NCBI GenBank assembly: GCA_025358115.1
Contig: JANYKQ010000058.1
Coordinates: 29,161 to 93,160 of the forward strand
Origin: Methanomicrobiales archaeon
Lineage (GTDB): Archaea; Halobacteriota; Methanomicrobia; Methanomicrobiales; Methanospirillaceae
Reading direction: 5' to 3'
DNA length: 64,000 bases
Shown: positions 39,211 through 48,922 of the stretch, in pieces
Layout: every line of letters begins with the position of its first letter
How positions within the stretch are numbered: the first letter of the stretch is position 1
Notes under the pieces: generated by a model
Databases searched by the model: none
Told to the model about the DNA's origin: nothing
The model's input: the letters and a program-made list of their open reading frames with translations, nothing else
Program-made: the position numbers and the translations under genes

Positions 39211-39716
39211 TGTGTGGCATCACCGGCACCCCGGGCACCGGCAAATCGCTCATCGGCGATGAACTCACCCGCCGGGGGCATACGGTTGTCCACCTCACTG
39301 ATACCATACGCCACTATATTACGGGCGATGACGAAGAGCGCGACACCGAGATCTTCGATGACGAGCGCTGGGCTGCCGAGTTTGTCCCGGTTGACGGGTT
39401 TGTGGAAGGGCACTTTGCCCACCTGCTTCCCTGTGATCGTATTGTTGTGCTCCGCTGTCGCCCGGATGAACTCAAAAAACGCCTGGGGCAGCGCAAATAT
39501 CCCGCCAGCAAGATCCAGGAGAATGCAGATGCCGAGGCCCTTGATGACTGTCTTATTGAGACGGTGGACCTGCACGATGCTGAAATGATCTTTGAACTCG
39601 ATACCACCGGTCGCGACCCGGTGTACTGTGCGGATCAGATCGAAGGCTTTGTTGCAGGAATGATCCCTGCACAGTTTGGCAGTCTTGACTGGTCCGGCTT
39701 TTTAGAGGTGCATTAA
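39207..39716 (+). CDS. Adenylate kinase-like (Fap7/hCINAP-type) NTPase
   Basis: MMCGITGTPGTGKSLIGDELTRRGHTVVHLTD, VLRCRPDELKKRLGQRKY; 4-nt overlap with hisC. Confidence 0.88.
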   Translation: MMCGITGTPGTGKSLIGDELTRRGHTVVHLTDTIRHYITGDDEERDTEIFDDERWAAEFVPVDGFVEGHFAHLLPCDRIVVLRCRPDELKKRLGQRKYPASKIQENADAEALDDCLIETVDLHDAEMIFELDTTGRDPVYCADQIEGFVAGMIPAQFGSLDWSGFLEVH

Positions 39717-39717
39717 G

Positions 39718-40314
39718 ATGACGCTCGACCAGTACCGCTCCCATGTAAAAGTCTATTTCGATCCGCTGGTTGCCATTGCGATCCGGTGCCGGCTGACGCC
39801 GAACTTCTTTACGATCGCTGCCCTGTTTGCCTCTGCCGCAGCGGGGATTCTCTTTTACCTGCGCCTCGAACTCTGGGGCGTGTTAGCCGTAGCACTCAAT
39901 GCGTTCTGTGACTCGATGGACGGTGCGGTTGCCCGCGAGATGAAGTGCCAGAGCAAGCGCGGGGACTTCCTCGATCATGCCGTGGATCGGTACGCGGATA
40001 TTTTCATCATCACCGGTATCTTTGCCGGGGGCATGGTGCCGTGGCAGATCGGCGTACTGGCACTGACCGGTGTGCTGATGGCATCCTATCTTGGTACCCA
40101 GGCCCAGGCCGTTGGTGTCGGGCGCGTATATGGCGGCATTTTGGGCAGGGCGGACCGGCTGGTCCTGATCATGGTTGTCGGTATCATCAATCTCCTTGCC
40201 CCCATGAGTTTCTATGGGCTCTGCTGGTTTGGCTGGTTATTACTGCTTTTTGGGATATTTGGTCATATCACCGCATTCCAGCGGTTTGCGTATGTCTGGG
40301 CGAAAGTGGAGTGA
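39718..40314 (+). CDS. CDP-alcohol phosphatidyltransferase family protein
   Basis: CDSMDGAVAREMKCQSKRGDFLDHAVDRYAD matches DGxxAR(x8)GxxxDxxxD. Confidence 0.92.
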   Translation: MTLDQYRSHVKVYFDPLVAIAIRCRLTPNFFTIAALFASAAAGILFYLRLELWGVLAVALNAFCDSMDGAVAREMKCQSKRGDFLDHAVDRYADIFIITGIFAGGMVPWQIGVLALTGVLMASYLGTQAQAVGVGRVYGGILGRADRLVLIMVVGIINLLAPMSFYGLCWFGWLLLLFGIFGHITAFQRFAYVWAKVE

Positions 40315-40449
40315 GATCTTCATTTCATCCTTTTCATAGGTACACACCCGGGAGGGATTTTTTTCCTTCTTCCCATTTTGGTTCCCGTTTTTATGGAAAC
40401 CTTTCAAAATCTCCGTTTGGTTTATCAGCTTCCGAATTAATTTTGTAGT

Positions 40450-41175
40450 ATGGATAAAAACACGTTCATCATCCTTCTCCTCTGCATTGCAGCGGTTCTG
40501 CTTGCCGGTTGTACGCAGAACACCTCTCCGCCCGTTGCGGCAGTGACGACAACCATTCCCCCAACTACCGTTACGACAGTTCCCGGTGATACACAAACCT
40601 GTACAACCGCTGCAGACTGTGTACCAACCCCGTGCTGTCATCCGACCTCCTGTGTCAGTAAGGCTGAAAAACCCGATTGTAACGGTGTCATGTGCACCAC
40701 GAGCTGCGAAGGATCGCTGGACTGCGGTGCCGGCAGCTGCGGGTGCACGAACGGGAGATGTTCGGTAGTGCTGGCACAGCCCACGACATTATCGGTTATA
40801 ACCAAGACTTCAGTAACGCTGACCGCAAGTCCCCAGCGTTACTCACCCATGATGTCTTCCACTCCCGGGATCAAAATAACGGTGGATGCCAATGGTTTTA
40901 ATGCGGCCAGATCACGGTTTGCGTGGAGTGCTACGGAAGGAAATTTCTATACCTGGGGTCCGGTAAATTACACGGTGACCGAGGTTGGAAACCCTTACAC
41001 CAATCAGGGTGAGACCCTCTACTGGACGTTTACCCAAAAACCTGCATTAATCCTTGAGCCGGTAGTAATTACTGTCACGGCAACAGATATTGCCACAGGC
41101 CGGGCACAGGGAAGCTCGAAAGTGGTCCTTGTCTGGGATGGGGATAACGCGGTTATGCTGAAAGATACAAAATAA
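40450..41175 (+). CDS. Cys-rich lipoprotein of unknown function
   Basis: Lipobox LLAGC; CTTAADCVPTPCCHPTSCVSKAEKPDCNGVMCTTSCEGSLDCGAGSCGCTNGRC. Confidence 0.75.
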   Translation: MDKNTFIILLLCIAAVLLAGCTQNTSPPVAAVTTTIPPTTVTTVPGDTQTCTTAADCVPTPCCHPTSCVSKAEKPDCNGVMCTTSCEGSLDCGAGSCGCTNGRCSVVLAQPTTLSVITKTSVTLTASPQRYSPMMSSTPGIKITVDANGFNAARSRFAWSATEGNFYTWGPVNYTVTEVGNPYTNQGETLYWTFTQKPALILEPVVITVTATDIATGRAQGSSKVVLVWDGDNAVMLKDTK

Positions 41176-41299
41176 TTTTTTTTATCTGAAATAAAAAAAG
41201 GGAATCACTTTTTTTCACGTACCCGAATATTTACCGATGTGATGACAGCAGGGTTTTTCTCTGGGTGAGCCGGTTACCCGTGAGTGCCGGGATATCCGG

Positions 41300-41959
41300 T
41301 TATGACTCTGTTTCCCCGCAGGATATGTCCCGGATAAATTCCAGCGCCTCAACCGCATCGTCTCTTTTCTGATCACACGAATGGGTATCAACCCATCCGA
41401 GGAACCGCTCGCGGGTTACCGAATCAACACTATTCCCTGAGCCGGCTACTATAGCCGGGTAGGTACGCTTAGGATAGAACAGGGACCGGGCCGAAACGAG
41501 CAGAGCATCATGTACAGCAGCATCGATAATGCCGGCCGCCATCGCCTTCTTTAAGGTAAACCGGATATTGATCAATGGTTCAGAGAGCGATATGCCGGAG
41601 ACCGGATCGAACACGAGCGCGACCTCATCATCGGCAATCAGTTCCCCGCTCTTGTACATCCGGTAAATCTCACCAATACCCACCATGCCAAGCGTATCCA
41701 TCTCTGCAGCCCGGAGGGCTCCCATGCTCGATGAGCCGATCACCCTTATGCCGCCTTTTACTGCCGCAAGGATCTCGCGATGGGCAACTGCCGATTCCTG
41801 ATGAAAAACGCCATCGATCAGGCCTATGATTGCCGCACCATCCCGTGCTGCTGCTATAAGATCGCCCCTTTTTGCCGGTGGCCGGTACTCAGCAGAGAGG
41901 ATCTGTTCCGCCGCCAGTACGTCAAGGCTTGGCCCGAGAAAGACGATGATCTTTGGCAT
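41300..41959 (-). CDS. tfuA: TfuA-like protein
   Basis: KIIVFLGPSLDVLAAEQIL, VIGSSSMGALRAAEMDTLGMVGIGEIYRMYKSGEL; overlaps the 3' end of ycaO. Confidence 0.93.
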   Translation of the reverse strand: MPKIIVFLGPSLDVLAAEQILSAEYRPPAKRGDLIAAARDGAAIIGLIDGVFHQESAVAHREILAAVKGGIRVIGSSSMGALRAAEMDTLGMVGIGEIYRMYKSGELIADDEVALVFDPVSGISLSEPLINIRFTLKKAMAAGIIDAAVHDALLVSARSLFYPKRTYPAIVAGSGNSVDSVTRERFLGWVDTHSCDQKRDDAVEALEFIRDISCGETES

Positions 41960-43133
41960 GTTTCACCCGCTCGCCCTTGCGTTCAAGGTCCATTGCAAAG
42001 ACTTCGAGCCCGGGGACAATGACCCGGACAACCGGGATCCCGATCTCTTCTCTTGTCAGGTCAACCACAATTACCCGGTCGAGTCCCTTCATCTCTAAGG
42101 TCGTGATGATATTATTGATGTCTTTTAAGAAATCATCGGTGTCGGATGAGGGAATATCTGCATAATCCACCGTCCCGTTGTCCCGGTACCAGTACCCGTT
42201 GATCCTTTTCGCCCGTTCGTAGCCCATCTTCTTACGGAGATCGGCGATCGTGGTGTCTTCCCGGGCCCCGTGGATCTGGGTGAGCCGGCTCTGGGCAACT
42301 TCGGTAAGAGCCCGCATCACGGCGATCCGTGCACTGGTGTGCGTCCCGATACCTATGGTAAGGAGACTGGGGTCTTTTAAGAGGACGTCATCAGCAACTG
42401 CGGCAATTGTCGGTATGCCGATGTCGCTGGTGATATCCCTGATCGTAACCTCGACCTGTGCATCGGCAAATTTCTTCTGCATGTCCTGGATCACCGGGTC
42501 ATCGATGCCTACAACTGCGGGACCGGTGTTGCGTGTGGTTTCGACCAGTGACCAGGCATCCCGTTCGATAACTTCGGAGAGGGCGTGGAATATCGCCTCT
42601 TCAAGGGTGTTTCCTGATGCAAGACCGTTTGAGTTCGTGCGGAATACTCCACGGTACCGGTGAGGAACCGGGTGGAAGACGGCAAAGGCCGGGACCCATA
42701 TCGTCTGGTTATTGGCGATATCGTATCCCTGGCACCAGGACATGAACCGGTCCATAGCTGCACCTTCCGGCAGGATCAGGTCCTCTGGATTGACAACGGG
42801 TTCGCGGCCTTCGAGCTCCTGGAAGAGTGCAACCCGGATCTCCCGGTCATGTACCTCTGCTGAATACCGTTCAATGCCTTCCATGATAGCTGATATCCTG
42901 GACTCTTCGACCGTAGCTCCCTTGCCATTGTACACGGTGATTGCACCGTCTTCAGCTGTCGGGCGGATGCAGGAGAAGACCGGTATGCCGATCCGGTCAA
43001 GGCTTGTGATATCTGCTACACGGGTGATGCCGGCTGCGGGAACTTTGGGTTCAATGCGGCGAAGTGTCTCTTCCAGCGGACTGGCCCGCTGCGTCTCATT
43101 GTTGTAGGTCTTCTTGCAGGAGTGGAGCTGCAT
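41922..43133 (-). CDS. ycaO: YcaO cyclodehydratase-family protein
   Basis: VYNGKGATVEESRISAIMEGIERYSAE, NGLASGNTLEEAIFHALSEVIERDAWSL, ARIAVMRALTEVAQSRLTQIHGARED. Confidence 0.95.
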   Translation of the reverse strand: MQLHSCKKTYNNETQRASPLEETLRRIEPKVPAAGITRVADITSLDRIGIPVFSCIRPTAEDGAITVYNGKGATVEESRISAIMEGIERYSAEVHDREIRVALFQELEGREPVVNPEDLILPEGAAMDRFMSWCQGYDIANNQTIWVPAFAVFHPVPHRYRGVFRTNSNGLASGNTLEEAIFHALSEVIERDAWSLVETTRNTGPAVVGIDDPVIQDMQKKFADAQVEVTIRDITSDIGIPTIAAVADDVLLKDPSLLTIGIGTHTSARIAVMRALTEVAQSRLTQIHGAREDTTIADLRKKMGYERAKRINGYWYRDNGTVDYADIPSSDTDDFLKDINNIITTLEMKGLDRVIVVDLTREEIGIPVVRVIVPGLEVFAMDLERKGERVKHAKDHRLSRAKP

Positions 43134-43230
43134 GGATATGTTCTCTTAAGTAGTAGGTGGGCACTTTTCGGGTTTATACATGCCCATACGTGATGATTAC
43201 GAAAAATGAACGGGGAATCCGGGCGTTCTC

Positions 43231-43932
43231 TCACCCGTCAGCGGGAAGTGTTGCAGCAAACTCCCGCACTTTTTCTGATGCCCCGTCCCTGAGAGGTACC
43301 CCATGACCCGGGAGCAGGACCTCAAAATCAAGAGTAGCGATCTTCCGGATCGACTGGTGCGAACCCTTTATGTCCATGGTAAACAGAGCCGGGCCTTCTG
43401 CAAGTGATACCCCGTCATACCGCAGAATGTCCCCGCAGAAGAATGTCTTTGTACGTTCATCGTACAGTCCGATACTCCCGGGTGTATGGCCGGGTATATG
43501 GACACAGAGAAGATCCTCAATCCGGTCCCCGTCTTTTAACAGGATATCTAAGGGAAAGACGCCGGGGTTCATGATCTTATTGGCGATCCGCAACAGGAAT
43601 CCCCGGAATCCCGGATAGACCGGAAGGGCGATCTGTCCAGATACATACCCAGCATCGGCAGTCCCTATCGCGACCTTTGCACCGGGGGAAGCATCTATGA
43701 GGGTCGCCACACCGCCGATATGATCCATGTGAAAATGAGTGATGATGATGCTTTTGATCTCTGCTGGTTCCCGGTACATCGTGTTCCGGAAATAGGAAAG
43801 GATCTTCTTCCCGCTGCCGGCCGGCAGGCCGGTATCGATCACGGTGAGGCCATCGCGGACGAGGATGTAACAGTTGCCATTGACCCCGTCCATCTGGTGA
43901 ATGCCCGTTACGATCTCCATAGTATTACTCAC
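43231..43932 (-). CDS. MBL-fold metallohydrolase
   Basis: IIITHFHMDHIGGVATL, HIPGHTPGSIGLYDE, LLPGHGVPL. Confidence 0.93.
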   Translation of the reverse strand: MSNTMEIVTGIHQMDGVNGNCYILVRDGLTVIDTGLPAGSGKKILSYFRNTMYREPAEIKSIIITHFHMDHIGGVATLIDASPGAKVAIGTADAGYVSGQIALPVYPGFRGFLLRIANKIMNPGVFPLDILLKDGDRIEDLLCVHIPGHTPGSIGLYDERTKTFFCGDILRYDGVSLAEGPALFTMDIKGSHQSIRKIATLDFEVLLPGHGVPLRDGASEKVREFAATLPADG

Positions 43933-44166
43933 CAGGTATTGGGGATTTTTAAGGGTATGAGTTTTACTGAACCAATAATCCTCTGGATCAATGATACCAT
44001 TCCGAATCCGCCAGTATCTGCTGGATCCTGTATCTCCCCATGGGCGAAGTCTGCAAAAATCCCAAGAAATACCGGCATGAATCTCTTGTAGTCAAGATTT
44101 TTTTTCTACACGCTTTTTTGTCCGTATGCCATCATTTTTAAATATAACCATGATGAATTCCATCAC

Positions 44167-44859
44167 ATGACAGATCCCGGTTCATCGCATTCAGGGGCTG
44201 GCGGCGCAAAGAGCCACGTCCCTTCGCCGTTACTGGCAGATATGGAGAATGCCCTGATCTCGGTTGACCGGGCCAGAGCCGGCAGGATCGTCCGGGAATC
44301 CTGCACATCAGGTTCCCCGTTTATGTGCCTCGAAACACTGGTCGTTCCGGCACTCGAAGAAGTGGGCCGGCGCTGGGAAACCGGTGATGTTGCGCTGTCA
44401 CAGGTATACATGAGCGGGCGGATTTGTGAAGAGATTGTGGTTCTCATGCTCCCTGCCGGGGATCCGCGCCGCGTGGACCAGCCGAAGATGGCGATTGCGG
44501 TTCTCGAAGATCACCACACCCTTGGGAAACGGATTGTCCTATCAGTGCTCCGGGCCGGGGGGTTTGACGTGATCGATTATGGTCACGGCGTTTCAGTCGA
44601 CCAGCTCGTTGAAGGGGTAACCCGTGACAAAGTCATTATTCTCCTGATCTCCACCCTGATGCTCCCTGCCACTATCAGGACAAAAGAGGCGATTGCCCGG
44701 ATCAGGAAACTGCATCCGGAAACCAAAGTGATTGTCGGGGGGGCACCGTTTCTTTTTGACCCCCTGCTCTGGAAAGAGGTAGGGGCGGATGCGATGGGAC
44801 ATGCGGCATCCGACACTCTCTCTCTGGTAAAACAGATGGCGGGAGGTACGCAGAAATGA
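44167..44859 (+). CDS. B12-binding corrinoid protein (methyltransferase type)
   Basis: DHHTLG matches DxHxxG; VIVGGAPFLFDPLLWKEVGADAMGHAASDTLSL. Confidence 0.88.
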   Translation: MTDPGSSHSGAGGAKSHVPSPLLADMENALISVDRARAGRIVRESCTSGSPFMCLETLVVPALEEVGRRWETGDVALSQVYMSGRICEEIVVLMLPAGDPRRVDQPKMAIAVLEDHHTLGKRIVLSVLRAGGFDVIDYGHGVSVDQLVEGVTRDKVIILLISTLMLPATIRTKEAIARIRKLHPETKVIVGGAPFLFDPLLWKEVGADAMGHAASDTLSLVKQMAGGTQK

Positions 44860-45896
44860 CCTCATCCATGACCTCGCTCGAGCGCACGCTCACTGCTCTT
44901 GGCCAGAAAGAGCCGGACCGGGTCCCTCTCTTCCTCCTGACCACCATGCACGGGGCCAAAGAGCTCAGGATGTCCATCCGTGAATATTTCTCCAAAGCGG
45001 AGAATGTGATCAAAGGACAGGTCCTTCTCCAGAAAAAATACGAGAGCGACTGCTATTACCCGTTCTTCTATGCTTCTGCTGAAGTTGAAGCCTGGGGCGG
45101 GGATGTCATCTACATCGATGACGGGCCGGCGAATGCAGGACGCCCGATCATCCGGTCCCCGGAAGAGATTGAGTCCATCGAAGTGCCGGAAGTTGCTGAT
45201 TGTACCAGTCTTCGAAAGATAACCGGCTGCATACAGGGTCTGGTGGAGAAATCTGCCGGAAAGATCCCGGTCATCGGGGTCGTGATGTCCCCGTTCTCGG
45301 TCCCGGTGATGCAGATGGGTTTTGAAGCATACCTCGATCTGATCTACACCCGTCCCGAACTCTTCCGGACGCTGATGAAGAAGAACCAGCAGTTCTGTGC
45401 GGACTGGGCAAATGCTCAGCTGGAGGCCGGCGCGAACGCAATCTGCTATTTCGATCCGGTCTCATCCCCGACTATCGTTCCTCCTGAACTGTACCGGAAG
45501 ACCGGCCTTTTTGTGGCAAAAGAGACCATAGCCCGCATCAAAGGACCGACAGCCACCCATCTTGCGTCAGGCCGCTGCCTGCCAATCATCGACGATCTTG
45601 CAACCACCGGGACCGCCATTGTCGGTGTGAGTGTCCTTGAGGATATTGGTGAAGTAAAACGGGCCTCCAACTCACGGCTCACCGTGATGGGAAATCTGAA
45701 CGGGATTGCCATGCGGCACTGGACCCCTGCGGAAGCAGAGCGGATAGTCAGGGATACGATTGGAAAAGCCGGACGGGGGGGTGGTTTCATCCTCTCTGAT
45801 AATCACGGGGAGATCCCATTCCAGGTCCCCGAAAGCGTACTCCTTGCGATCAGCCGGGCTGTGAAGAAGTACGGAACGTATCCGCTGGACGGATGA
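44856..45896 (+). CDS. MtaA/uroporphyrinogen decarboxylase-family methylcobamide methyltransferase-like protein
   Basis: TSLERTLTALGQKEPDRVPLFLLTT, ICYFDPVSSPTIVPPELYRKTG, ATHLASGRCLPIIDDLATTG; 4-nt overlap with the corrinoid protein gene. Confidence 0.85.
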   Translation: MTSSMTSLERTLTALGQKEPDRVPLFLLTTMHGAKELRMSIREYFSKAENVIKGQVLLQKKYESDCYYPFFYASAEVEAWGGDVIYIDDGPANAGRPIIRSPEEIESIEVPEVADCTSLRKITGCIQGLVEKSAGKIPVIGVVMSPFSVPVMQMGFEAYLDLIYTRPELFRTLMKKNQQFCADWANAQLEAGANAICYFDPVSSPTIVPPELYRKTGLFVAKETIARIKGPTATHLASGRCLPIIDDLATTGTAIVGVSVLEDIGEVKRASNSRLTVMGNLNGIAMRHWTPAEAERIVRDTIGKAGRGGGFILSDNHGEIPFQVPESVLLAISRAVKKYGTYPLDG

Positions 45897-45899
45897 TCG

Positions 45900-48065
45900 A
45901 TGACGGATGCATTCGTCATCCTGTGCTGCGAGAATATCCGGCAGGAGGTCGACACAATTCTTGCTTTGGGGGTTCTGCCCCATGCAACGGTTCGTTCCTT
46001 CCCCTTTCACTGTGGCCATGTCCAGTCTGCCTGGAAAAAAGTCAGCGACCCGTACCTTGATCTCGAAAAAGGAGGAGCACGGATATTCCTCAGCGGATGC
46101 GGATGTTCCAACAAACTTGACGTACCCAAAGTTGTTTTGGAGGGTGCTTCCCTTATCTTCCATGGAGCCGGAGGATCACTTTTCCTGCCGGAGGATCAAC
46201 TCTCTCACTTCCAGAAGGATGGCGCATTGCTCATCCTGCCAGGTTGGCTCCTCCGCTGGAAGCAGAATGCTCAATGTGATGGATTGGATCCGGTAACCGC
46301 CCGACAGATGTATGCGGAATCGCTCAAAGAGATAATCCTTCTCGATACCGGTGTGTATCCTGGCATTGCGCCGGTGCTTGCGGAATTTTCAGAATTTACC
46401 GGTTTACCCGCCCGGACCGTCCCCTCCGGCATCGAATATTTCCGCCTCCTGTTGACGGTCCAGTACCTTCAATGGCAGTGTGAACAGGATGTGACCGGGT
46501 TCAGGACCCGGATCAGCACTTCTGAGAAGAGAGTGGCCGATTATTCGATGGTGGCAGACCTGACCGGAAAAATTATTGGTGTTCATGACGAAGAGACAGT
46601 CATCCGGCAGACCCTGGAGCTCGTAACCCTGCTCAGTTCGCCCTCACGGGCAGGATTTCTCATTATCAGGAATGACAAGCCAGGTGTCATTATCAGCACC
46701 CCCCCGGATGCTTACGCTTCGACCGCCCATTTCCAGCGAATTTTCGATCCCTCGTCCCCGTATCTCGTCCACGAGAAAGGCGATGGCTTTCTCTTCCCGG
46801 TGAAATACCACAACCGTCTCATTGGCATCCTTTCGGTCGATCAGGTATCCCTGCCGGAGAACCTGGATGAGTATCTCAATCTCACCCACTTCATCAGCCA
46901 GATTGCCGGTCTCTCCATTACGATTGCACGGACGCACCAGGATCTCGTGCAGACCGTGAACGAGAGGGACGCCGAGATTGCCGAGCGTGAAAAAGCGGAA
47001 CATGCGCTGAGGGAGAGCGAGGAGCGGTACCGCGGAATCATCGAGAATATCGAGGACGTCTTCTTCCGTTTCGATGGGGAAAACCGGATGGTCATGGCCA
47101 GCCCCTCGGTAATTTTCACGTTCAGGTATGATTCGGTTGAGGATATGCTCGGGATTCCCGTTCTCTCGATCTGGAAAAATCCTCAGGAGCGGCCACTGAT
47201 GCTGGAGGCCATGAAGCAGCACGGCGGAGTCGTGCGGGACTGGGAAGCGGAGTTCGTGAGAAAAGACGGCACGGTATTCTGGGGGTCGATCAGTGCCCAC
47301 CTGCACACAGATGAGCAGGGAACGTACCAGGGAACAGAGGGAATCATACGGGATATTACCGAGCGAAAGAAGACTGAAGATGCATTGAAAGCGGCCATCA
47401 AAAAACTGAACATGCTCTCCTCTATCACCCGGCATGATATCCTTAACCAGATCATGGGATTAAGGACATATCTTGAACTCTCCCGTGAGGATCTCAAAGG
47501 GACACGGTTCGCTGCATTTATTGAGAAAGAGGACCAGGCTGCCGAAGCAATCCAGCGACAGATCGAGTTTACAAAATATTACCATGATATCGGGGTCAAT
47601 GCACCGAAATGGCAGGATGTGGCAGCGGTCATCCATGAGGCAGCTGCGCAGCTCAACCTTTCGGCAATTGAAGTGCGGGTCACCGTCAAGGACATGGAAA
47701 TATTTGCAGATCCCCTCATCGAGAAAGTTTTCTTCAATCTTATGGAAAATTCCCTTCGTCACGGCGGGCGGGTGACCCGGATGGAGTTTTTGGCCCGCAC
47801 ATCAGAATCCGGGCTGTTCCTCTCCTATTGTGACAACGGGGAAGGGATCTCAGAAGAGGACAAGAAGAAACTTTTCCAGAAGGGGTTTGGCAAACATACC
47901 GGCCTTGGTCTCTTCCTCTCCCGCGAGATTCTCTCTATCACCGGCATCACGATTACCGAGTCCGGTGAACCCGGCAAAGGGGTGAGGTTCGAGATTCTCG
48001 TTCCGGAGGGTGGGTACAGGTCCGGCATGATCACCTCAGTCAAGGATCCTTTCGGGAAGGAGTAA
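45900..48065 (+). CDS. Sensor histidine kinase with N-terminal DUF1638-like domain plus GAF and PAS
   Basis: N-terminal ~200 aa FVILCCENIRQEVDTILALG...VRSFPFHCGHVQ...RIFLSGCGCSNKLDV (DUF1638-like); GAF; PAS SEERYRGIIENIEDVFFRFD; kinase SSITRHDILNQIMGLRTYLELS and ENSLRHGG / YCDNGEGI. Confidence 0.82.
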   Translation: MTDAFVILCCENIRQEVDTILALGVLPHATVRSFPFHCGHVQSAWKKVSDPYLDLEKGGARIFLSGCGCSNKLDVPKVVLEGASLIFHGAGGSLFLPEDQLSHFQKDGALLILPGWLLRWKQNAQCDGLDPVTARQMYAESLKEIILLDTGVYPGIAPVLAEFSEFTGLPARTVPSGIEYFRLLLTVQYLQWQCEQDVTGFRTRISTSEKRVADYSMVADLTGKIIGVHDEETVIRQTLELVTLLSSPSRAGFLIIRNDKPGVIISTPPDAYASTAHFQRIFDPSSPYLVHEKGDGFLFPVKYHNRLIGILSVDQVSLPENLDEYLNLTHFISQIAGLSITIARTHQDLVQTVNERDAEIAEREKAEHALRESEERYRGIIENIEDVFFRFDGENRMVMASPSVIFTFRYDSVEDMLGIPVLSIWKNPQERPLMLEAMKQHGGVVRDWEAEFVRKDGTVFWGSISAHLHTDEQGTYQGTEGIIRDITERKKTEDALKAAIKKLNMLSSITRHDILNQIMGLRTYLELSREDLKGTRFAAFIEKEDQAAEAIQRQIEFTKYYHDIGVNAPKWQDVAAVIHEAAAQLNLSAIEVRVTVKDMEIFADPLIEKVFFNLMENSLRHGGRVTRMEFLARTSESGLFLSYCDNGEGISEEDKKKLFQKGFGKHTGLGLFLSREILSITGITITESGEPGKGVRFEILVPEGGYRSGMITSVKDPFGKE

Positions 48066-48145
48066 GAGATCAGCCGGCAAACCCGGGTAACAGGCACAGG
48101 AACTGGCAAAGAATAAGAAAAAAAAAAGAGTGACGAAGGGCCATT

Positions 48146-48907
48146 ATGAAAATAATTTTCGATGATAAGTTCTACCAATCGGACTATGCCGATAACGGAG
48201 CATCTGTTCCCGGCAGGATGGAAGCGGTCATGAGCGAGCTTAGCAACAGGAGCACCTTTGAACTCGTCCACCCCCGACCCGCTAGTGACGATGACGTGCG
48301 GCTGGCGCACACACAGCACTATATTGACTCCGTCAAACCGAACCGGAAACTCTACGATATGGCGGCACTCGCTGCCGGCTCGGCAATTATGGCAGCAGAG
48401 ATTGCATCCAATGGCGAACCGGCATTTGCCTGCCTGCGACCCCCGGGTCACCATGCTTCCCGTAATTCATCCTGGGATTACTGTGTCTTTAGTAACATGG
48501 CGATCGCCCTTTTATCCTTAAAACAGCAGAAAAAAATCGAATCCGCTTTTGTTCTCGATTTTGATGCTCATACCGGTGACGGTACCAAAGATGTGCTCTC
48601 TGACTGGAAGGAATGCCAGATCCTTAATCCTTACGCTGACAACAGCGAGGCATATCTCAAAGAGATCCAGGATGTTGTGGGAAAAATCCCTTCGGTGGAT
48701 ATCGTTGGCGTCTGCGCCGGATTCGACTCCTATGAAAAAGATGTGGGGAGAAAACTTGCAACTGCTGATTTTTATCTTATCGGAGACCTGATGAAACGGT
48801 TCTCAAAAAAAGCCGCAAAACATCGACGGTTTGCTATCCTTGAAGGGGGTTATTTCCTGCCGGATCTCGGGAAGAATGTACTGGCGTTTTGCCAGGGTTT
48901 TATGTAA
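48146..48907 (+). CDS. Histone deacetylase / acetylpolyamine amidohydrolase family protein
   Basis: CLRPPGHHASRNS, VLDFDAHTGDGTKDVL, CAGFDSYEKD, LEGGY. Confidence 0.9.
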   Translation: MKIIFDDKFYQSDYADNGASVPGRMEAVMSELSNRSTFELVHPRPASDDDVRLAHTQHYIDSVKPNRKLYDMAALAAGSAIMAAEIASNGEPAFACLRPPGHHASRNSSWDYCVFSNMAIALLSLKQQKKIESAFVLDFDAHTGDGTKDVLSDWKECQILNPYADNSEAYLKEIQDVVGKIPSVDIVGVCAGFDSYEKDVGRKLATADFYLIGDLMKRFSKKAAKHRRFAILEGGYFLPDLGKNVLAFCQGFM

Positions 48908-48922
48908 GTTAAGGGTTTGACT

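Noticed and set aside
41300-43133. YcaO/TfuA as a RiPP biosynthetic cluster
   Set aside because: No precursor peptide, protease or exporter nearby; the McrA thioamidation role is the simpler explanation in a methanogen
43933-44166. Possible small gene between the MBL hydrolase and corrinoid protein genes
   Set aside because: The only open frame (43720..44091) is mostly antisense to the hydrolase and lacks coding-like features; a TATA-like TTTAAATA near 44130 fits a promoter for 44167
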